This document shows, in pieces, positions 44,501 to 52,533 of a stretch of DNA of 64,000 bases. A program made the translations under genes and the position numbers. The notes beneath the pieces are model-generated. The model was not told the DNA's origin. It searched no databases and saw only the letters and a list, made by a program, of their open reading frames with translations. Each line of letters begins with the position of its first letter. Position 1 is the first letter of the stretch. Source of the DNA: Paroedura picta (taxonomy: Eukaryota > Chordata > Lepidosauria > Squamata > Gekkonidae); NCBI RefSeq assembly GCF_049243985.1, contig NC_135369.1:22924765-22988764 (forward strand), written 5' to 3'.

Positions 44501-46270
44501 TAGTCTCAAAATGAATTTCATTCTGAACAAATGTTGCCAGGCACAAGAAGAATTCTCTTGCCTTCCACATCCTCCTGATAGGCTGTTTCCTCCTTTCCAC
44601 TTGGAAGTCTTGCCCAGTACTAAAAGCTGTTGTTTCCAACAGACATAGCTCTATAGCTATATATACTCAGCAGAAAAGGAGTGCTCTTAATAACTATACA
44701 GAGCAGACCTAGCTTGCCACCTAACGGGAAATTTGCAACCACCGCTTCCAGATAAACATGCTAGGAGCTTCTTGTTTGGGATAACCTCCACAGCAATACA
44801 TTTGTTATGGCTACTAGCCATGGTGAGTAAAAGGAACCTCCATATGAAGGAGGAAACCTTCTGTAACAGGAAACAGGATACTGGTCTAAACGGAGCCCTG
44901 GTTCAGCAGGGCTCATTTTATGATTGTGGGTTAAATTACAGCACTTGTCTATCCAAAGTTCTCTTTCTCCTACACTCTTAAAGAGGTTGTGGATAAAGTT
45001 AGTAGATAAAGAGGCTCTAACATACAGGCTGCCAGCTCAACAATTCCTACTCTGGGGCTGCACTGGGACATCCAATGTAGTACTGGCTCATCTGGCCCAA
45101 TGGCAATAAAATTCCATATTTGCAGGGCTTCTCCCTACAAAAGTGGGAAATTTTGAACATTGTTCTTAAACTTCCTTTAATTGTCCCTTATTGTGTGTCT
45201 CCCTTGATGATAAAGGAGTGTACATCAAATAAAACATTAGATTTAACACCCAAAGTTAGACAACACTGAGAGGAAACAAGTGCAGAATTGCTAGCACCAA
45301 ACGTATACAGTGATATGTCAGAATCAGACAAATGCAGGGCTTTCTTTAAGCAGTCTTAGCTCAGCAGAAATTTGTTCGCCACCTGTTAAGGCAGCTGTTC
45401 ACTGTTAAGTCCTAAAACCTCCAGCTGACACTCTACAAAATAGGTCAAGATCTTTCTGTATAAGCAGCAGCCCTCTACTGCTCCCCTCAAAGAACATCAG
45501 TACACTGAACTTGTACTGTGCAGCAAATTTGCCCTTGGCTCTTCTATCCCCAAGCCTGAAAACGAGAGTTGGTGTTCCCAGTAGCATTAAATCCTATGCT
45601 CCATCACCAAGCCTCCCCAGAGAAGCAGATACACAAAAGAAAACTGCCCAGTAGCAAGATGCAACAACCAAGAAAAAACTGGAACAAATGCTGCCACAGT
45701 GTCTTCAATGAATTAAATCTTTTTATTTCAGAAAGATGACTTGTCAAAGTATCCCTGGTTCTACTGGTACTTTCACCATTTCATCAGTGACAAGTAATCC
45801 TTTATTTTGGTAATGCAATCAACTCTTCAGATAAGCCTCCAGGTTAATATCTTTCATATATAGACCTACTATATAATGTACCAAATTTGTAGATATTTTT
45901 CTTTTCTTATATTTCAAACATATGTTTCAAAAAAACAAAGGATTACTTGTCACTGATGAAGTGGTGAAAGAACCAGTAGAACCGGGGGTGCTTTGACAAG
46001 TGATTTTTCTGAAATAAACAGATTTAATTCATTGAAGACATTGTGGCAGCATTTGTTCCAGTTTTGTCTTGGTTGTTGAATCCCCAGAAGGAAGGGAGAA
46101 TACAGTAGCAAAGGCCCAGGGGGGGGGGGGGGGAGGAACCAAGATAGAGCTAATATGCTTCAAAGTGGAGTTGCTGACTTGGCAAAGATCTAGCTAGCAA
46201 CAACAGGTGAGGTGAGAGTATTTCACTCACGTAGCTTCCAAGCTGTTTTGGTGGCAACTGCAGCAGCCAT
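26562..46270 (-). CDS. KATNB1: Katanin p80 WD40-containing subunit B1
   Basis: Regulatory subunit of the microtubule-severing enzyme katanin; it targets KATNA1 to centrosomes and spindle poles. Coding exons (minus): 46270-46231, 44175-44045, 43267-43150, 42819-42719, 41186-41145, 40773-40690, 40513-40398, 37972-37901, 37445-37295, 36279-36092, 35762-35632, 35109-35059, 34587-34511, 34023-33904, 32342-32193, 30604-30528, 29825-29751, 28970-28854 and 26694-26562. All phases close: 657 residues (human 655). Residues 1 to about 300 form WD40 repeats ([32 protein letters not shown]). The middle linker is Ser/Pro-rich and variable. The C-terminal con80 domain starts near [20 protein letters not shown], binds KATNA1, and ends [15 protein letters not shown]. 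The exon ending at 32193 has a GC donor. Introns hold many CR1, SINE and MITE copies. The neighbours are not those of human KATNB1 (16q21). Confidence 0.97.
27388..27760 (+). repeat. GC-rich repeat family with CCAAT palindrome, copy 2
   Basis: ACTAGGCTTCAAAGCCCG at the left; at 27675-27723 a hairpin with 23-bp arms (GTGAGGGGTCAATCGG and inverse, one mismatch, TTT loop). In the last KATNB1 intron. Confidence 0.6.
27981..28358. mobile_element. hAT-type element (CAGTGGTTCTCAACC family)
   Basis: Termini CAGTGGTTCTCAACCTGG and GGTTGAGAACCATTG are inverted repeats. The flanks CTCTAATT and ATCTAGCT agree at 5 of 8. No transposase seen. In the last KATNB1 intron. Confidence 0.7.
29866..30037. mobile_element. 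MITE (TAGGGTTGGGC termini) with 8-bp target duplication
   Basis: Terminal inverted repeats TAGGGTTGGGC and GCCCAACCCTA, with GGCATCTGAA and its inverse-like TTTCAGATGC further in. The flanks ATTCCTAC (29858-29865) and ATTCCCAC (30038-30045) differ at one base. In a KATNB1 intron. Confidence 0.8.
31938..32010. mobile_element. Half hAT-type MITE
   Basis: GGCAGGGGCTCATGGGAATT through GACCACCCCTG; only the right half of the CAGGGGTGGC family. Confidence 0.65.
32462..32665 (+). mobile_element. tRNA-derived SINE, second family, near full length
   Basis: Box A GTGGTTCAGTGGCAGAG, box B GGGCTCAATCC, body GAGACTCTGGATAGCTGCTG, tail AAGGCAGCTTCATGTG. In a KATNB1 intron. A reverse partial copy lies at 33595-33668. 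Confidence 0.75.
33237..33381. mobile_element. hAT-type MITE with perfect 8-bp target duplication
   Basis: Almost fully palindromic, 145 bp: left CAGGGTAGTCAACCTGTGG, right inverse CAGGGGTAGTCAACCTGTGG. CCCTAGAG stands at 33229-33236 and again at 33382-33389. In a KATNB1 intron. Confidence 0.92.
36545..36765 (+). mobile_element. CR1-like LINE 3' end
   Basis: GGCTACTAGCTATAGTGAG, CTTGGTCTCTATGTCC, GGTTGGCCACTG and TTGATCCAGCAGAAC match the 3' region repeated at 60180-60690 and 44800-44925. Confidence 0.6.
37620..37765 (+). mobile_element. tRNA-derived SINE, second family, 5'-truncated
   Basis: CGGCATCTCCAGTTAAAAGG through AAGGCAGCTTCATGAGTCC; the tRNA head is missing. In a KATNB1 intron. Confidence 0.65.
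38620..38720 (-). mobile_element. CR1 LINE 3' end
   Basis: Reverse copy: ATCATAGAGTTGGAAGGGGC then ATCTAGTCCAGCC, the inverse of the typical CR1 tail. In a KATNB1 intron. Confidence 0.65.
39355..39545 (+). mobile_element. CR1 LINE 3' end
   Basis: TTTTTAAACAGAGGCTGGAT, GCAGGGGGTTGGACTAGATG, TCCCTTCCAACTCTATTAAT: classic CR1 3' UTR and short tail repeat. In a KATNB1 intron. Confidence 0.8.
40258..40333 (+). mobile_element. CR1 LINE 3' end, short
   Basis: AGAGGGTTGGACTAGATGGC then CCTTCCAACTCTATGATTC, next to the KATNB1 exon at 40398-40513. Confidence 0.75.
41690..42600 (+). mobile_element. CR1 LINE 3' part, interrupted by L1
   Basis: About 475 bases of CR1: GTTTAGCCTGGAGAGGAGGC, GGAACAGGCTTTCTCGGGAG, GGGGGTTGGACTAGATTACC. 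The tail CCTATGATTCT resumes after an L1 insertion (42164-42573). In a KATNB1 intron. Confidence 0.85.
42164..42573 (-). mobile_element. L1 LINE 3' end, 5'-truncated, with 17-bp target duplication
   Basis: Starts on + with a T run (poly(A) tail of a minus-strand insert). It encodes on minus the L1 ORF2 C-terminus ([29 protein letters not shown]). GAGGTTCCTATGATTCT flanks it at 42147-42163 and 42574-42590. It landed in a CR1 tail, so L1 is the younger. Confidence 0.88.
44800..44925 (+). mobile_element. CR1-like LINE 3' end, fragment
   Basis: GGCTACTAGCCATGGTGAG, AACCTCCATATGAAGGAG, TGGTTCAGCAGGGCTC. In the KATNB1 intron next to the exon at 44045-44175. Confidence 0.55.
45658..46102. mobile_element. 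Fold-back retroelement with hammerhead-like arms
   Basis: Arms 45663-45807 and 45936-46079 are about 90% inverted copies around a 128-base AT-rich centre. A short direct repeat CAGTAGCAA lies at 45649-45657 and 46103-46111, a possible target duplication. The layout resembles the inverted pseudo-LTR arrangement of Penelope-like elements; this assignment is inferred. Confidence 0.7.
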
Positions 46271-46904
46271 CACAGGGTTCTGCCCTGGCTCAAGAGAACC
46301 AGTTTTTTCTGTTCAAAAGCTGTTTTTTCATCAGTGTTTATGAGGCAAAATTTCACAGGTATGAACCTCCAGTTTGTGAACTGCCCTGTAGTACTCAATA
46401 AAATGTTCGTTACAACAATTGTTGTTATTTCTATGCCGTCTCCTTCTGGATCCAAAGGCCTATTTCTTCCATTAAGTGAGCCAGATCCTAGGAAGCAAAT
46501 TAACCTGAAAGATAGGAGATAGGATCGTTTCAATTACTCCAGCGTACAGTAAAAACAAACAACTTTAAAGAGCTTAATGAGTTTACTCAAATTTCCACCT
46601 GTCTGAACAGCCATTTCCTGGAGCCCAACACAATACATATTGTCACCTATTTACAAGGGTATGTGTGCAAATGCCCTTGAACACAAAAATATCCTTTTTT
46701 GAGAGCATTTTATTTAACACACTTTTCACAAGCCACATAAATGATAACCAGCTTTTTAAATGACAAATAAAGCCATTTGTCAATACACAGTGGAGCATAG
46801 TCAGGCAATGGAATATAAAATGACACCCATTCCCAAATCTTTCAGGACTAAATTAGTTTTCCCTGAAGACATATATTGACATAAACCTGATCACAAATAC
46901 TAGG

Positions 46905-47565
46905 CCATCTACAAGTTGTGCCCTGCTTGTGGGACTGCTTGTCTCCTTATGCCTCCCGCAGAGCTCTTTGAAGGTGCTAATCTGCTTGTGGTCCCTGGCC
47001 CCAGAGAAGCACGCCTAACCTCAACCCGGGCTAGGGCCTTTTCAGAATGAGCTCCCGGAAGAGCTGAGAGCCCTGACAGAGCTATCTCAGTTCTGCAGGG
47101 CATGTAAGACAGCTCTTCCACCAAGTATTTGGTTGAGGCCGGGACCAGGAACAGCTCCAGCCAATGCTCTGACATCTTGTGAATTCTCTCCCTGTGATGA
47201 TGTTTGACTGTGGACAGGGGAGGCTGGGATTATGCTGCTTCTTATGCTCTATGTTATTTGGGGGGGGGCGAATTGGTTTTTATTGGGGATTTTATACTGT
47301 TTTATATGACCCGCCACGAGTCCATGGAGAGTGACGGGATATAAATTGAAACAATCAATCAATCAATAGAAGATTGACTGAGGGATTGTCAAGTTATTGT
47401 TGAAGTGCCGTTCTAATTGTTCCAGTTGATATGTTGTTGTTGTTGTTATACTGTTGTATTGATTTTAATAGTGTTCTATGTGAATGTTCAAAAATGTTTT
47501 ATGTAAACCGCCCAGAGCCGTAGGGAAGGGCGGTATAAAAATATAAATAAATAAATAAATAAAAG
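46905..47565 (+). mobile_element. Two LINE 3' ends (L2/CR1-like)
   Basis: First (about 46905-47352): encodes VVPGPREARLTSTRARAF, then NELPEELRAL, then a tail with (AATC)n. Second (about 47400-47565): ends TAAACCGCCCAGAGCCG, GGGCGGTATAAAAATATAAA, (AATA)n. In KATNB1 intron 1. Confidence 0.7.
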
Positions 47566-47566
47566 A

Positions 47567-47845
47567 AGAAGAGTTGGTTCTTATATGCCGCTTTTCCCTA
47601 CCCGAAGGAGGCTCAAAGCGGCTTACAGTCGCCTTACCATCCCTCTCCCCACAACAGACACCCTGTGGGGTGGGTGAGGCTGAGAGAGCACTGATATCAC
47701 TGCCCGGTCAGAACAGTTTTATCAGTGCCGTGGCGAGCCCAAGGTCACCCAGCTGGTTGCATGGGGGGGGGGGGCGCAGAATCGAACCTGGCATGCCAGA
47801 TTAGAAGTCCACACTCCTAACCACTACACCAAACTAGCTCTCCAA
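47567..47845 (-). mobile_element. tRNA-derived SINE
   Basis: Reverse full-length copy of the 11529 family: AAGAAGAGTTGGTTCTTATA to AACCACTACACCAAACTAGC, abutting a LINE tail. In KATNB1 intron 1. Confidence 0.85.
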
Positions 47846-48303
47846 AAATAAAGAAATTAACTGTGTGCCTAGTTTCTCACAGTGTGGTTACTACAGAGGC
47901 AGCAGACTAATGAGTGATATAAAAACATATTTTAAACGTGATGAAAAATAAAGTTGCTGCAGTCATTAATACAGGCGTTTTCTTCAATGTATGCTGGCTA
48001 AATGAATGAACACTTCATTTCTAAAACAATGGCTATTGACCATATATATATATATATATATATATATTATTCAGCCCTTCCTGTAAGGAGCTCATGGAAG
48101 TATACATGGCTCTTCCTTTCCCCCAGTTGTCTTCAAGGCAACCCTGTGAAGAACATTAGGCTGAGACTTGCCCAGAGGCAGCTAGTAAACGTGATGTCAG
48201 AGAGGATCTCCTGGATCCTAGTCTAATGGACACAGAACACCTGGCATTCAACCACAGCTGTACATTAATCTAAGCACAACAGTCACATACCAAAGAATCC
48301 AAT

Positions 48304-48640
48304 AGATTCAAATGAGTAGCCATATTGGTCTGAAGTAGCACAATAAAATCAGTCCAGTGGCAACTTTAAGACCAATATAGATTTATTCAAGGTGTGAGCT
48401 TTCGAGTGCAAGCACTCTTCAACAGACTATGAACTGACCATCATAACAGTAGGAATATATAAGCAAAAGTTAAAAAGTGACACAGTTTACTAATGTAACA
48501 GGATTAACTTTTGCTTATATATTCCTACAGTTATGATGGTCAGTTCATAGTCTGAGGAAGAGTGCTTGCACTCTAAAACTCACGCTTTGAATAAACCTTT
48601 GTTGGTCTTAAAGGTGCTAGTAGACAAAGAATCCAAGTGC
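48304..48640. repeat. Inverted pair of the hammerhead-like dispersed repeat
   Basis: A reverse copy (about 48304-48480) and a forward copy (about 48498-48640) face each other tail-to-tail around a short centre. AGCAAAAGTTAA and TTAACTTTTGCT mark the inner ends. In KATNB1 intron 1. Confidence 0.75.
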
Positions 48641-49439
48641 AACTTCTCAGAACTGGGAGAATCAGTCAGGTAACACCTCGTCCCCTCTGGAAAATCCCAG
48701 GAAAGGGAGGGGGATGAACAAGGAACCTGTATTCGGAAGGAATCCTGTAGTTCCATCTCCATCAGCCACTGGCTTAGGGAATGAACTGTGATCCAGGAAG
48801 TCCAACTCACTTCCTTTTACTCTGTGGGCCTAGCCAAGCCATCCTCCTAACTTTAATCTTGGAATAATGATTCTGACCAGCCTAACAGGCTACCACAAAT
48901 TGACGTATGTGAAACACTTTTCAACCTGAATTAGCACACCCATACAAATGACATTCACAGTACAAATAACACACACAGTGCAGGGTCTTCCACAAATAAA
49001 ATACAAAGTAGCCTTCTGCCAGGTCAGGCTCTTGGGTTTATCGAGGTCAGGGTTCTCTCTTGTGATTTCCAGAGCCACACTACCCCATCCTTCTAAAATG
49101 ACTTGCCGGGCATTAAACCCAATACCTACCTGCCTGCAAAGCAGATGCTGTATCACTGTGATGAATCTCGTTATACTGCAGTATATAGAGCAATATAATA
49201 ATAATAATGTGGCAGTGCGGGCAGGAAATGATCTTACAACGTGGATTCTGTACTTCCAAATATTCTATCAGAAAACAGAGGTTCTAATTAGCAGCTACAT
49301 CAGTGACCAGACCTGAGAAAACAATGAAGGAGACACTATAACAATATTATTGTTATGACTATTGTTATTATAAGGGAGCCCTAGCCAGAAATCCAACTAT
49401 AAATTCTGAAACTGACAGAGGCGGGGGGGGGGGGTTAGC

Positions 49440-49930
49440 CCACCAGGCTTCCCTCAGCGCCCCCTCCCACTCACTGAGGGGAAAGGGAAGCGGGCCAAGG
49501 CCTCACCCTTTCTGTGCCCGCACCAGGCTGGGGTGGGCTCCTTCTCCAGCCTCAGCCGAGAACCACTCACCCTGCAGCGGGAGAGCAGCCAATATGTACC
49601 GGGAGGGCTGCCTCCTCGCCCGCCCGGCTGGCTCCACGGCCCTCAGCCTAGACTACTGCCGCCGCCAAGCTCCTGCTTGATTGGCAGCGCGCGGGCGCTT
49701 GACAACAGGCCCCTGACAACAAAACTCACGATTGGCTCCTCCATCGCCCACTCACAGCCTGTCGCTTCACCTTCCGGTTCGCCTCTCTCACGAGAAACGC
49801 TTCTTCCGGACGCGATGAAGCCCCGCCTGCGCTCGTCGGAATTACCAATCAGCGGAACGGCAACGTCACCTTAGCAACCGCGCCTTGCTCTGTATTCGAG
49901 AGGTCTCTATGGTGCGGTCCGTTCGCACCG
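49440..49930 (-). promoter_or_regulatory. KATNB1 CpG-island promoter and probable non-coding exon 1
   Basis: GC- and CpG-rich block 3.3 kb upstream of the KATNB1 ATG exon. A good donor on the minus strand (GCAGG then GTGAGTGG, exon edge 49571) pairs with the acceptor at 46280-46282 (nine UTR bases then ATG). Several CCAAT-type sites (ATTGGC at about 49680 and 49731, CCAATCAGC at about 49845) and ETS-type CTTCCGG sites (about 49772 and 49803) suit a TATA-less promoter. Exon 1 is inferred from splice signals and has no coding content to confirm it. Confidence 0.6.
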
Positions 49931-51570
49931 GTGTGACTCTGCATTGCTACGGACGTGGGCAAAGTGCTGCAGGGCTGCCCTAATCGAAGTGTTCGACCCC
50001 TGCAGTACAGTTATAGTAACTATGGGCCGTTGCTTTACAATTTCCCAAGTTACTTGATTGCGGCAGCCCTGTAAGGCAGGACAGTATTAACACGATCCCC
50101 ATATTGCAAATAGGAGGATTGGGAGTGGCTTGTGCGCACTAGTTTGACAACCACCAGCCCACATGAACTCAATAGCAGGACAAAATTCAAAGGCAAAAAG
50201 AGAAAGGTGTCCTCTGTGAACCAGTTGTCAAGGAAGCCACTTATTTTTTTTAAAGCTTCTAGTTTGCCTGCCCTCACCTTTATTGCTATAGAGGGCTTTT
50301 CTGCATTTCCCCCCCCCCATCAGTTCTTGCCCCATAGGTTCACCCTGATTTCTGCATATATTTTTGTGCCATTATTTTTGCTGCTTCTTTTCATGTTTCT
50401 CACCCACCACCCAGTTCTTTTGAGAACATTTTTATTATATCCATCTTTTTTGAGTCAGTTTTTTTTTCTTGTGCATGTTTCTGTAGCTTTCTTTGTCCCA
50501 CCCACCCACCTTGATTGAACTGTCATCATCATTAAACCACTCCCTCTCCTCCCACCCTGGAGGTGTGGCTTTTTATTTTTAAAGGCACTAAAATACCATC
50601 ATAATGACAGATTTAACAGGTCCACTGAATTCCCAGCTTTCATTTTCTAAAAGTAATGCTCTATCCTTTTCCCTTGCAGAGATCAGTATTTGTCCTTATA
50701 TCTTCAACAATGGAAGCAACTAGATATTCACTTTAAAAATGAAAGCTAGAAATTTGAGTAATCTGCTAAACCTACCTACTATGTTATATCAACATGAGGT
50801 GTGCTGCATGTGTGTCATCACCAATGATCCCACCAATAAAAGCATCCTCCCTTGGAATTCCTCATTATTTAAGGCACATGTAGAAAAAATTAAACTGACC
50901 CCACAATGGTGAAAACATAGAGGGCGTGCAGATGTGTGAAAAAACCATACCCAAATTGATTCCAGTGCTCACGGATTGACTGACTCCCAAGGAATTCAGA
51001 AGTCTAGCATGTTGAAGGGCCCCTAGACAGAAGTTTCCTGCAATTACTTTGAACCATATTTTATTGCCAAGATGTTACATGGAGAAGAATGAACACACTT
51101 TGGAAAAAATATTTAAACAGTCTAGAGAAGTCTACACAATAGATATATTTACCAAAGCATCAGTGCCAGAGAATAAGGCATGCCCATCCCCCTTTGGCTC
51201 CTTTGAATCCCTGAAATACAGCCGTGGATGGGCCCCATAGAAGTCTGAGCCAAGAGTCGCTGTGACAGTCATTCTTTGGGACTTGTGTAGAACTTATGAC
51301 TTCTCTAAGGATATTCAGACCAGGCTCACAAAAAAGTTTGGGCACAAGTTGGAGGGAGAGTCGGACACTAGTCCTAACTCCTCATATTTACAACAGTCTT
51401 CTGCAAGTGCTATTATACATGCTAAGTTGCTTCTTACAAAGCACTCCTACAAGGAGGCATCTCTCCCCACCTCTGCAACCTTGCATGAAGCATCTAGTAG
51501 TGTATACAACAAAAAAAGGAGAGTGCACAGAGAGAAGACACAAATACAGAAGGTACTCCGAGGTAATCCA
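49931..51570. other. KATNB1-SAC3D1 spacer
   Basis: A MIR-like fragment (about 50040-50140), pyrimidine-rich DNA (50290-50580), then a stretch of unassigned, partly open reading frame (50760-51600, + strand, interrupted). It may simply be the SAC3D1 3' UTR read on the wrong strand. No known protein recognised. Confidence 0.5.
51060..51065 (-). terminator. Possible SAC3D1 poly(A) signal
   Basis: AATAAA on the minus strand, 1.47 kb past the SAC3D1 stop; a SINE (51603-51865) would lie in the 3' UTR. This is the first canonical signal noticed, and a nearer variant signal could be used instead. Confidence 0.25.
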
Positions 51571-51602
51571 ATATATATGAATGAGTTGTTCAGATTGAAT
51601 AT

Positions 51603-51865
51603 TTTAGAGTTGTTTTTATACCCTGCTTTTCACTCCCTGAAGGAGTCTCAAAGTGGCTTACAAGCTCTTTCCCTTCCTCGCCCCACAACAGACACCCTGG
51701 AAGGTAGGTGAGGCTGAGAGAGTCCTGATATTATTGCTTGGTCAAAATCGCTTTATCAGTGCTGTGGCAAGCCCAAGATCACCCAGCTGGCTGCATGTAG
51801 AGGAGCAGGGAATCAAATTTGGCTCACCAGATTAGAAGCCACTGGTCTTAACCTGCTCTCTTAGC
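51603..51865 (-). mobile_element. tRNA-derived SINE inside an inverted-repeat pair
   Basis: Reverse copy (TTTTCACTCCCTGAAGGAG ... GCCACTGGTCTTAACC). Flanked by inverted arms GAATGAGTTGTTCAGA (about 51579) and TCTGAACAACTCATTC (about 51977). Confidence 0.75.
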
Positions 51866-52533
51866 TGAAAATTTCCAAAGTTCTAAAACAAGAACACCAG
51901 TCTCATATGCATATAAATGGATACAATATGAAAATGACAATTTTGATTCAACACTATTATTCTCTAATATATTCCATCTGAACAACTCATTCGTTTATAT
52001 GTGTTTCCTTTGTGCCCAGAGGGGACCTTGGAGTACCTTCTATACTTTACCTATTCGTGTACAGGCAGATAGAATTGCTTCCAGCCGCCAGACACATCCC
52101 ACAGCCAAAGCAAAGCACGTGGGCCTGAAGAGAAAGCAACAACGCCCTTTGTCACTGGATAGCCCTGAGGCCCATGGCTTCTTCTTTGCTTAAAGGGTAT
52201 AAAAGAAGTTCCCTTGACAGTATTTTGAACCACAGAACAGTGTGTGATGTCTGTCCCTCCCAATCTTCACAAAAGAAGGAAGGGGTGGGCAGGTATGCCC
52301 AACAACTTGTTACTGGAGATACCGTCCCAAGTGAGGTAAACAGTCATTCAAAGTCACTCAATGATCCTACCCTTTTCTGAACCTACTCCAAATAATCATC
52401 AAAATGAGGCCTACATCACTCCACCTCATGGAACCAAAGAATCCACTCTCCCACCTCACTTTGCCACTCACGTAAAGACAACCGCAGCAAGGGAGAAAAC
52501 ACAGCTCCACAGAGCAGACAATGGTCCCTCCAT

